DNA from: an uncultured SAR86 cluster bacterium
GTDB taxonomy: Bacteria; Pseudomonadota; Gammaproteobacteria; Magnimaribacterales; AG-339-G14
Assembly (NCBI GenBank): GCA_902540995.1
Contig: CACBOY010000001.1
Span: 1 to 64,000, forward strand
Length of the DNA stretch: 64,000 nucleotides
Reading direction: 5' to 3'
Shown here: positions 56,905 through 64,000 of the stretch, piece by piece
Position numbering within the stretch: the first letter of the stretch is position 1
Layout: the number at the start of each line of letters is the position of its first letter
Position numbers and translations under genes: made by a program
Notes under the pieces: model-generated
What the model was told of the DNA's origin: nothing
Seen by the model: only the letters and a program-made list of their open reading frames with translations
The model's database searches: none

Positions 56905-57507
56905 ATGAAAAACTTAACTAAAAGGCAAACTGAAATTTTTAATTACATTAAAGATGAAATTGAAAATAATGGTTATCCCCCTACCCGTTCAGAGATTTCC
57001 AAAACTTTTGGGTTTAAATCACCTAATGCTGCTGAGGATCATTTAAAAGCATTAAAGAAAAAAGGAGTGCTTGATTTAGCTGCTGGAACATCTCGAGGAA
57101 TAACTCTGTCAAATCAATCATCAGGAATTCCTGTAATTGGCTTGGTAAGTGCAGGCGGGCCTATCCTTGCTGAAGAAAATATAGAAAAAACCATCCCCAA
57201 TAATCCGGGAATACTTTCGCATGGCATTGATTTTTATCTGAAGGTTAAGGGAGACAGCATGATAGACGTTGGGATTTTTGAAAACGATCTTATTGCGATT
57301 AATAAAAATATTCCAGTTAAGACAGGATCAATAGTAGTGGCTAGAATAAATGATGAAGTAACGGTAAAAACACTTACCAAGATTTCAGATTCTCAAGTCA
57401 TTTTGAGACCTGAAAACTCTTCTTACTCTGATATTGAAGTAAACCCTAAAAAAGATAATCTTATTTTTGAAGGGACATGTGTAGGTCTTTTGAGAGATTT
57501 TTCTTAG
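56905..57507 (+). CDS. lexA: SOS response repressor LexA
   Basis: A 200-residue repressor-protease. The winged helix-turn-helix begins MKNLTKRQTEIFNYIKDEIENNGYPPTRSEISKTFGFKSPNAAEDHL. The autocleavage site is Ala83-Gly84 (VSAGGP), and the catalytic dyad is Ser118 (GDSMID) and Lys155 (VTVKTL), one residue from the E. coli numbering as I recall it. It represses DNA damage genes until RecA filaments trigger self-cleavage. There is no space for a Shine-Dalgarno between the SOS box and the ATG. The stop overlaps topA by 4 nt. Confidence 0.97.
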   Translation: MKNLTKRQTEIFNYIKDEIENNGYPPTRSEISKTFGFKSPNAAEDHLKALKKKGVLDLAAGTSRGITLSNQSSGIPVIGLVSAGGPILAEENIEKTIPNNPGILSHGIDFYLKVKGDSMIDVGIFENDLIAINKNIPVKTGSIVVARINDEVTVKTLTKISDSQVILRPENSSYSDIEVNPKKDNLIFEGTCVGLLRDFS

Positions 57508-60077
57508 AGCTTTTTGTATTGATCAATAGAGAAAGCTTCTTTAATTAAGCTATCTTGTTCTACTTCGTCTAATTTATAAAAGTCGTTGGGGCATTCAACC
57601 TCCTTTTCACCACATTTTATAAATTTTACAAATTTAAAAGCTTTCCCAGGCTTTCTAATCTTTATTCCAATTGGTCTTTTATCTTCAGGATGAAAACCCA
57701 AGACTCTTAAAGATTTTAAAACAAACAATCTTGTATCTTTATTCTCGTAATCAAGTTCATGCGGATTGTAATAAGAAACTTTAGGATTTTTAGGTTTATC
57801 TTCTGGCGGCAGCTTAGATGCTTTATTGAAACCATCAAACTCAGTGTATTCACCAAATCTTCCATTCTTTAAGAAAATCGGAATACCACTGTTTTCTTCT
57901 ATGAACAATATGTTTTCACCAGAATCTCGTTCTATTAGTTCTACTGCCCTGTTTAAACCAATATCCAAGATATTTTCATCCTCATCTGGACTACCAAATA
58001 TTTTTTTATCATCTCTCATAGTCCAAACACATGGCCCATTAATGCTCATGTCGGCAAAAATAGGTTCATTCAAATCGGGATGATTGCCTAACTCTTTTGG
58101 GAGTTCCTTATAGGTTTCCCAAGTTGTGGAAAAATCAAAAGGTTTCTTTGTCCACTTACATTCAGAACAGCCTACAAAGTAACCAAACTTTCCTTTTTTC
58201 AAACTCGTCTGGCTATCGCATTTGGGACAATCCCTAATAATTTTTCCTGCTTCATCTCTAGGAAAAATAACTTCTTCTAGCTCTTCGTTTAGCAAATCTA
58301 AAACCTGTCTGGTTTTAAAATTTTCACCATCGTTGAGAGGAATTCCATCAATTTTTTTGCTCAAATAATTTTGAAGCTCTTCCCAGAACTTATCTAATAC
58401 GTCAGTCCACGAAATACTTCCTTCAGCAATTTTATCCAATTCTGTTTCTAATTCAGCCGTGAATTTGGTTTCAATAAAAAATTCTTTATAAACTCCACAT
58501 AAATATGAATTTAAAACTCTACCTAAATCTGAAGGAGCAATTGATTTAGCGCCATAAGCATACTTTTTATCTCTAAGGCCCTTCACAGTTGATGCATATG
58601 TCGATGGTCTTCCTATACCAAGCTCTTCCATTTTTTTTATTAAAGATGCTTCAGAATATCGATTTGGAGGAGATGTAAATTTTTGCTCAGAAATGAATTC
58701 GGCAAGACTTACATTTTCATTTTCTTTTAAATTTTCTGGAAACTCTATGATTTCTGAAGAATCTTTTTTGGAAAGAGTTTCAAAACCTTCAAAGAGAGTT
58801 TTTCTTGAGGAAGCATTGAAAACAAATTTCTCTTCTTTAGAACAAACTATAATTTTTTTTCTTTCATGCTGCGAGTTAGACATTTGACTAGAGAGAGTTC
58901 TATTCCAAATTAAGGTATAAAGCTTTTGTTCGTCTTGCCCAAGGTTAATATTTTCTGGATAAGTTTTAATGTTTGTAGGCCTTATAGCTTCATGAGCTTC
59001 CTGAGAATTTTTTACTTTAGATTTGTAAACTCTTACTTGGTCAGATAAAAATTTATCACCAAATTTTTCGACAATTACATTTCTAATTTCTTGCAAAGGA
59101 GGGGGTCCAGGATTCTCTTCACTGAAGGGTTCTCCCGTATTAGGAGATGTACTGATATTTATCCCGTCTGTTCTTAAGTATGTTATTAAGCCAGCTTCGT
59201 AGAGATTCTGAGCCGCTCTCATGGTTCTGTCTGCAGTAAAACCCAAAAAGCTGCTTGCAGTCATTTGTAAAGTTGATGTACGAAAAGGTGGATTTGGAGA
59301 GCTGCTCTGAGGTTTTGTTTCAATAGATTTGATAAAAAACTCTGAAGATTTCAATTTAGATTCAATTTCTCTAACATCTTTTTCTGAAGATATGGGATTC
59401 TTTTTTAAATCCTCTTGATTGCACTTAATTAGCTCAGCATCAAAAATAAAATCGTTATATTCAAATTTACTAGTTATCGGCCAATACTCTTCTTTAATGT
59501 GTTTATCTCTTTCGGTTTCTCTTTCACAAATTATTCTTAAAGACGGGGATTGAACTCTTCCAGCAGATTTAGCAGGGGGAGCATGTCTCCATACTAAGGG
59601 GGATACTTTAAATCCAATCAGATGATCTAAAATTCTCCTTGCTAAATATGCGTCTACTAAGTCTTGATCAATTTCTCTTGGTGAATTTATAGCTTGCTTT
59701 ATAGCTGATGAGGTAATTTCATTAAAAGTGATTCTTTTGACTTCTTTATCTTTTAATAATTTTTTTTCAGAAAAATCTGAAAGTAAATGCCACGCAATGG
59801 CCTCTCCTTCTCTGTCTGGATCCGTTGCTAAATAGACAGTATTGATGGTTTTGCAAATCTTTCTTAATTCTCTGATTGTTTTTTTTCCTTTTTGTGTTTC
59901 TTCCCAAGATAAATCCACCCAGTTTTCTGGGTTAACCGCGCTTTCATCATCTGGTAGATCTCTTATGTGGCCCAAGCAAGCTGCAACTTCCCACTGCTGT
60001 TCTGGAAAGTTTTTATCCAAATATTCAGTAATCTTAGTTGCCTTCGCACCAGATTCAACTATGACTAAATTTTTCAT
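57504..60077 (-). CDS. topA: DNA topoisomerase I
   Basis: An 857-residue type IA topoisomerase. The Toprim domain contains VIVESGAKA, GHIRDLPDDE and DPDREGEAIAWHL. The catalytic tyrosine is in GLITYLRTDGINIS. A Topo_C zinc finger (CPKCDSQTSLKKGKFGYFVGC, ending CSECKW) and further C-terminal repeats complete it. It relaxes negative supercoils. It has its own promoter over the end of pyrD and a very short leader; GG stands directly before the ATG. Confidence 0.97.
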   Translation of the reverse strand: MKNLVIVESGAKATKITEYLDKNFPEQQWEVAACLGHIRDLPDDESAVNPENWVDLSWEETQKGKKTIRELRKICKTINTVYLATDPDREGEAIAWHLLSDFSEKKLLKDKEVKRITFNEITSSAIKQAINSPREIDQDLVDAYLARRILDHLIGFKVSPLVWRHAPPAKSAGRVQSPSLRIICERETERDKHIKEEYWPITSKFEYNDFIFDAELIKCNQEDLKKNPISSEKDVREIESKLKSSEFFIKSIETKPQSSSPNPPFRTSTLQMTASSFLGFTADRTMRAAQNLYEAGLITYLRTDGINISTSPNTGEPFSEENPGPPPLQEIRNVIVEKFGDKFLSDQVRVYKSKVKNSQEAHEAIRPTNIKTYPENINLGQDEQKLYTLIWNRTLSSQMSNSQHERKKIIVCSKEEKFVFNASSRKTLFEGFETLSKKDSSEIIEFPENLKENENVSLAEFISEQKFTSPPNRYSEASLIKKMEELGIGRPSTYASTVKGLRDKKYAYGAKSIAPSDLGRVLNSYLCGVYKEFFIETKFTAELETELDKIAEGSISWTDVLDKFWEELQNYLSKKIDGIPLNDGENFKTRQVLDLLNEELEEVIFPRDEAGKIIRDCPKCDSQTSLKKGKFGYFVGCSECKWTKKPFDFSTTWETYKELPKELGNHPDLNEPIFADMSINGPCVWTMRDDKKIFGSPDEDENILDIGLNRAVELIERDSGENILFIEENSGIPIFLKNGRFGEYTEFDGFNKASKLPPEDKPKNPKVSYYNPHELDYENKDTRLFVLKSLRVLGFHPEDKRPIGIKIRKPGKAFKFVKFIKCGEKEVECPNDFYKLDEVEQDSLIKEAFSIDQYKKL

Positions 60078-60086
60078 CCTTTTTTT

Positions 60087-60116
60087 AATATGGAGTACTT
60101 TTTACAGTTTTGTCAA
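60087..60116 (-). promoter_or_regulatory. topA promoter
   Basis: A perfect TTGACA (60111-60116 on the minus strand), an 18-bp spacer and CATATT (60087-60092). Transcription would begin about 3 nt before the topA ATG. The -35 overlaps the pyrD stop codon. Confidence 0.5.
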
Positions 60117-61144
60117 GAAGACGAAATTTTTAGAGCCTTTTTTAAAAGCGAGTTACCTTGATATATGTATCCAGTATAAAGCTGAACTAAATCTGCTGAA
60201 TTTATTAATCTTTCCTTTACGTCACTTGCGTTCATTACTCCGCCTGAAGCTATTAAAATTGATTTTTCCTGTTTGAATTCAGCTACTTTTTTTTGCATAT
60301 TTCCTGCTTTTTTACTAAGCATTGCTCCACTCATACCTCCTGCAATTGGATAAATGTGATCGGTGGTGGTGTTGCAACATATAAAGCCATCAATACTATT
60401 TTTTTCTGAAACTTCTATTAAGTTTTTTAAATTTTCTTCTGTTTCATCTGGAGAAAGTTTTACAAAAATTGGAGTATTTTTTTTATACATATCAATTAAT
60501 TGAACTTTTTTTTGCGATATTTTCTCCAGTAAAAATTCAAGATTTTCTTGAGAAGATAATTCTCTGAGGTTTTTAGTATTTGGAGACGAAATATTTATAG
60601 CAAGATAATCTGCTTCAAGGTAAAAATAATCCATCAAATGAAGATAATCTTGCCAAGCATTTTTGGTTTTTGTGTTCTTGCTTTTCCCAATACTTATTCC
60701 AAGAACGCCATCAAACCTTGGTTTATATTTTTTTATATTTTTGAGAACTTGAACGGAGCCAACGTTGTTAAAACCCAATGAATTTACAAGTGTTTTATCT
60801 TTGGTAAACCTAAAAATTCTTGGCTTTGGATTACCGGTTTGAGGTTCTAAGGTTACTGTACCAACCTCAACGAAACCAAATCCAAGGGAACCGAAAATAT
60901 GAAAATATTCTGCATTTTTATCTAAGCCTCCTGCTATTCCAATTCTATTTTTTAGTGTTAGGTTTTTTATATTTATTTTAGATTTTTCTATGTTACTTGA
61001 AGCAAAAAACCCAATTAGATTTGTAATGTAGATTAGCTTTAACAGCCTAAGAGTTATGTTTTTTGCTGACTCTGCAGAAAAAATTCTTAATGTTAATAAA
61101 GTTAGATCTTCTAAAAATTTTATCAATTTAATTATTAAGCGCAC
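60113..61144 (-). CDS. pyrD: Dihydroorotate dehydrogenase (quinone), class 2
   Basis: A 343-residue flavoenzyme starting with GTG. The N-terminal helical extension (LEDLTLLTLRIFSAESAKNITLRLLKL) marks the membrane-associated, quinone-using class 2. LKNRIGIAGGLDKNAEYFHIFGSLGFGFVEVGTVTLEPQTGNP, NISSPNTKNLR (catalytic Ser) and IASGGVMNASDVKERL follow. It makes orotate in pyrimidine synthesis. The start overlaps the SLBB gene by 17 nt. Confidence 0.96.
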   Translation of the reverse strand: MRLIIKLIKFLEDLTLLTLRIFSAESAKNITLRLLKLIYITNLIGFFASSNIEKSKINIKNLTLKNRIGIAGGLDKNAEYFHIFGSLGFGFVEVGTVTLEPQTGNPKPRIFRFTKDKTLVNSLGFNNVGSVQVLKNIKKYKPRFDGVLGISIGKSKNTKTKNAWQDYLHLMDYFYLEADYLAINISSPNTKNLRELSSQENLEFLLEKISQKKVQLIDMYKKNTPIFVKLSPDETEENLKNLIEVSEKNSIDGFICCNTTTDHIYPIAGGMSGAMLSKKAGNMQKKVAEFKQEKSILIASGGVMNASDVKERLINSADLVQLYTGYIYQGNSLLKKALKISSS

Positions 61145-63836
61145 TTATTGCTGCTGCTGCAGTAGCAAAGTTTGCAAGAATTGGCGTAAAAATTCTAAAA
61201 ATTGAGATCGCATTAAATGGAGTAGAATCTCTTGGAACTATGATAGTTGAGCCTGGTTCTATTTTACTTCTGCCAATTCTCCATGAATCTAGATTTCTCA
61301 CTGCTTGACCATTGGGAAGAATTACAAAAATTCCTTTTTTATCAGCAGAGTCTGCCAAGCCCCCAGCAAGTTTGATGTAATCATTCACCCGAAGGTTCTT
61401 TGAATAGACAAAGCTTGTAGGAGCTAAAACTTCTCCTGTTACAGTAATAGTAGACTTTTCTGAAGGAATATAAATTCTATCGCCAGAATTTAACACAATG
61501 TCTACTTCAGGATTCTTTTTCAATTTTTCTAAAGACATCTCAGTAACGATTCGACCTACAGGCGAGATATCTTTTAATCTGGTAATCAAGTTTGAAATTA
61601 CTGAAAGAGCAAGCTGAGGATTTCCTGCATTTGTGATTGCACCGCTTGTCAAAGAAGTAGCTATACCCTCCTCTAATTGGTCAGCTGCTCTATTGAAAGC
61701 CTCCTTTTCTCTTTTAGCTACAGAAGATCTTGTAAATACTCCTCCATATGGATAAGCATTTTTTTCATATCCTCCAGCTCTTTCTAAAAGAGAGCTTAAC
61801 TTTTCACCTTTAGAGATGGAATAAGTGCCTGGATTTTTAATAAAACCGCTCACAGATACTGAGAAAGTTTCTTGTTTATCTGGGTCTTGTTGCAAAACAA
61901 TTGATTTTGGAAATGAGGAAGAAAAAATCATATTTTCTGATTCATCAAAATCAATGTTTTGAATATCCTTCTCAGAATAAAAAATTTCATAATTTCCAGA
62001 TTTTCCTAGATTTGTTGCTCCTCCAGCAAAAGACGTTAGATTTTTTAAACTAATATTATTAGTTATCGGATAAAATCCAGGTTTTCTAATTTCTCCGCTC
62101 ACAAGAGAAGCATTTTCTAAAGCAACAATAAGTAAATCTGGGTTGTCTTCAAAGATTTTTGGGCAGCCCTCATTCAAACCCAAACGATCAGAAATATTGG
62201 TCTCTGATGTTGAAAATTTTAAGCTCTTAAGATTTGAAACAAGTGTGGATGCATTAAATTTAGCCACATACTTTAGAGACTTACATGGATATCTATCATC
62301 AGGTATAAATTTAGTTAAATTTTTACTCTTTAAGTTAAATTCCTCTCTTTTTTCTTCCTCAGTCTTTTCTGGCAGTCTTTGAAAAGGATTATTTTGATCA
62401 TTAAGAGTCACAGCAGGTGCATTGTCTTGTTCAGCCAGATTTTTTTTCCTTTCCTCCTCATAAAAAAGATCAATTTTAATTTTATCTTCTTCTGATAATA
62501 GTCCTAATGCATCTGCTAAAAGAGCCGAATTTATAAAATCTATATCGAATTGAGAAAATACGTAAACGAAATCATTAGGCCTGAGTTTGAATTCTTCTCT
62601 AGTTTTTAAATTTAGATCGGTAGCGATAAATTCTCTTGAGCCATTGTCATCTCGTCTAGAAATGACGCTAAAAGGTAGATAGGTTTTATCAGTTAAATCA
62701 TTTTCATCAATGAAGTCTGAAATTTTTGAATTTTCAATATAAGAATAAACTCCTCTATTACTTATAAAACCTTCTATACGAATATTATTAGAAAGCTTCC
62801 CAGATAAATCATGAATGAAAATTTCATCAGAATCTTTTAATTTCATGGAATTAATATCTTTCAAAGAGTAATCAGAAAATTCTCTTTCTCCTTGATCATT
62901 TAATCTGCTTAAAGTGATTTTATTTTTATCAGCCTTACTTGATAGACCAGACGCAAAATTCAAAACATCACTAAATGTCTCACCTTCTTTAATTTCATAA
63001 ATTGCTGGTCTATTAACATTTCCCCAAATTTTTACCCTATCGCCCACAGGATTTACAAGCAATGCATCCCCAGATTGAATCCTTAAGTCATTTGAAGTGT
63101 TGGCATTAATTAGTAAGTTATACATATCTAGTGAGCCTATTTCTTTATTTGCTCTTTTCAAAGATATGTTTCGCAAGGAGCCATTCTCAGTAGGTCCTCT
63201 GGTATTAAAAAGAATGCTTGAAATTGAAGATAGTGGTGAAAAATTGTAAGAACCAGGTCTTTTTGAATTTCCCAGAACAAAGACTTGTATCGTTCTAAGC
63301 CTGCTCAAAGAAATTTCAACTTCTGTTCCAATTAATGAAGCTTGGGTAATATTTTTTAATTTTTCTGAGGCTTCATCAAAGGTTAAGCCGCTAAAAGATA
63401 TTGTTCCAAGTTCTCTTAAAAAAACATTGCCTTCGCGATTAACAGAAACCTTTTTTATGGCCTGAATACTTCCAGAAAAACTTATAGTCAATTCATCTCC
63501 AGGTCCTAATACATATTCTCTTGGAGCTGCGATGATGCCACTAGAATCAAACGAAGACTCTATATCAAAAAGATCATATCCAAAAAAAGAAGGGATAACG
63601 TTATCAAATTCATCATACTCAACAGGTTTTTCTTCCATTTCCATGAAAGATTCTCTCCTAAGCTGATTTAACTCATCGTAGTCAGAATCATCTTCAACAT
63701 CTGATTTGATTCTAGATTCTACAGAAGATCTAACGGATTCAGGTAAGAATCTTAGATATTCCTCGTAATCACTTACTTGTGCAAAAGAATTCGTGATAAA
63801 AAAGAGAAAAAGTATCTTCTTTAAATTATTTAACAA
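61128..63836 (-). CDS. SLBB-domain polysaccharide export protein (Wza-like)
   Basis: A large (about 902-residue) secreted protein. After a signal peptide (LNNLKKILFLFFITNSFAQ) comes a polysaccharide export domain (GPGDELTISFSGSIQAIKKVSVNREGNVFLRELG) and a series of SLBB beta-grasp repeats (for example VFVLGNSKRPGSYNF, VKIWGNVNRPAIYEI, VSGFIKNPGTYSI, VTGEVLAPTSFVY). Such proteins form or line the outer-membrane channel for exopolysaccharide. The TTG at 63836 puts the signal peptide at the N-terminus and overlaps nadK by 11 nt. An ATG at 63884 would add 16 residues and overlap nadK by 59 nt. Confidence 0.88.
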   Translation of the reverse strand: MLNNLKKILFLFFITNSFAQVSDYEEYLRFLPESVRSSVESRIKSDVEDDSDYDELNQLRRESFMEMEEKPVEYDEFDNVIPSFFGYDLFDIESSFDSSGIIAAPREYVLGPGDELTISFSGSIQAIKKVSVNREGNVFLRELGTISFSGLTFDEASEKLKNITQASLIGTEVEISLSRLRTIQVFVLGNSKRPGSYNFSPLSSISSILFNTRGPTENGSLRNISLKRANKEIGSLDMYNLLINANTSNDLRIQSGDALLVNPVGDRVKIWGNVNRPAIYEIKEGETFSDVLNFASGLSSKADKNKITLSRLNDQGEREFSDYSLKDINSMKLKDSDEIFIHDLSGKLSNNIRIEGFISNRGVYSYIENSKISDFIDENDLTDKTYLPFSVISRRDDNGSREFIATDLNLKTREEFKLRPNDFVYVFSQFDIDFINSALLADALGLLSEEDKIKIDLFYEEERKKNLAEQDNAPAVTLNDQNNPFQRLPEKTEEEKREEFNLKSKNLTKFIPDDRYPCKSLKYVAKFNASTLVSNLKSLKFSTSETNISDRLGLNEGCPKIFEDNPDLLIVALENASLVSGEIRKPGFYPITNNISLKNLTSFAGGATNLGKSGNYEIFYSEKDIQNIDFDESENMIFSSSFPKSIVLQQDPDKQETFSVSVSGFIKNPGTYSISKGEKLSSLLERAGGYEKNAYPYGGVFTRSSVAKREKEAFNRAADQLEEGIATSLTSGAITNAGNPQLALSVISNLITRLKDISPVGRIVTEMSLEKLKKNPEVDIVLNSGDRIYIPSEKSTITVTGEVLAPTSFVYSKNLRVNDYIKLAGGLADSADKKGIFVILPNGQAVRNLDSWRIGRSKIEPGSTIIVPRDSTPFNAISIFRIFTPILANFATAAAAISALNN

Positions 63837-64000
63837 TTGGAAGACCCCAGTAAAGTTTTGACCTACATGCTTCAAAATAATCATAATCTGTTGGATGAAT
63901 TAAACGATATCTTGTTGAACTGTTTTTTATTTTTAAAGAATCTCCAGAATTTAAATCAAACTCATTGTGTCCATCTAGAATGACTTTTGCTTTTTCATCA
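63826..64000 (-). CDS. nadK: NAD kinase, C-terminal part (cut by window edge)
   Basis: The last 57 residues of a gene that enters from the right edge. VILDGHNEFDLNSGDSLKIKNSSTRYRLIHPTDYDYFEACRSKLYWG matches the NadK C-terminus, with its DGQ-like turn, RLIHP and YFEACRxKLxWG. NadK phosphorylates NAD to NADP. The stop codon lies just inside the SLBB gene start. The catalytic GGD motif would be outside the window. Confidence 0.85.
   Translation of the reverse strand, partial: DEKAKVILDGHNEFDLNSGDSLKIKNSSTRYRLIHPTDYDYFEACRSKLYWGLPIVK

Overview
The window is an AT-rich, very compact chromosomal segment from a gammaproteobacterium. Gene order and protein motifs fit this group: a full ccmABCDEFGH series, alaS-lysC-tRNA-Ser(GCU), the leu-asd-fimV-truA-trpF-accD-folC-cvpA-purF string, cysB/thrH, lexA/topA, lpxH and acnB. 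The low GC content, overlapping genes, shrunken proteins and a SAM-II riboswitch suggest a streamlined marine lineage such as SAR86. That placement is inference; no rRNA gene is present to settle it. I see no prophage, insertion sequence, CRISPR array or long repeat. No gene-free stretch exceeds about 160 bases.

Layout. 1-5083 (minus): cytochrome c maturation genes, with ccmH cut by the left edge. 5167-5952: hisI, tRNA-Arg(CCU) and a small RRM protein. 6084-7506 (minus): O-acetylhomoserine sulfhydrylase under a SAM-II riboswitch. 7549-13817 (plus): crotonase, acyl-CoA carboxyltransferase, aldehyde dehydrogenase, galE and a Wzi-like outer-membrane protein. 13814-21362 (minus): two small proteins, a HemL-like aminotransferase, tRNA-Ser(GCU), lysC, alaS, dienelactone hydrolase, gamma-carbonic anhydrase and a CoA-type Nudix enzyme. 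21420-21953 (plus): a zinc-ribbon Nudix enzyme. 21955-27821 (minus): purL and uvrB. 27856-29605 (plus): tRNA-Asn, a PD-(D/E)XK nuclease and a cation antiporter. 29602-30966 (minus): cysS. 31001-32209 (plus): ppiB and lpxH. 32202-32660 (minus): a DUF1289 protein. 32738-35320 (plus): acnB. 35313-48337 (minus): a 14-gene run from aroC to purF covering Leu, Trp, aspartate-family, purine, folate and fatty-acid functions, with no gap above 10 nt. 48393-51147 (plus): a HAD protein and a penicillin-acylase lipoprotein. 51131-56789 (minus): cysB, thrH, prpB, prpC, prpD and a GST. 56905-57507 (plus): lexA. 57504-64000 (minus): topA, pyrD, an SLBB polysaccharide-export protein and the 3' end of nadK.

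How the genes fit together. lysC and asd feed aspartate-family synthesis, and metY supplies homocysteine under SAM control. prpBCD with acnB could complete the methylcitrate cycle for propionyl-CoA. galE, the Wzi-like protein and the SLBB protein point to surface polysaccharide. uvrB and lexA belong to DNA repair.

The most striking non-coding signal is the metY leader (7413-7506). It is a near-canonical SAM-II aptamer followed by an intrinsic terminator whose 5' arm is complementary to the aptamer's 3' pseudoknot strand, so a transcriptional switch can be read directly. The same DNA carries a good sigma70-type promoter for the divergent operon. Other notable points are a probably leaderless lexA whose SOS box covers the -10 element, several other genes with -10 hexamers next to the start codon, loss of csrA between lysC and tRNA-Ser, and a 100-residue miniature FimV at the conserved fimV locus.
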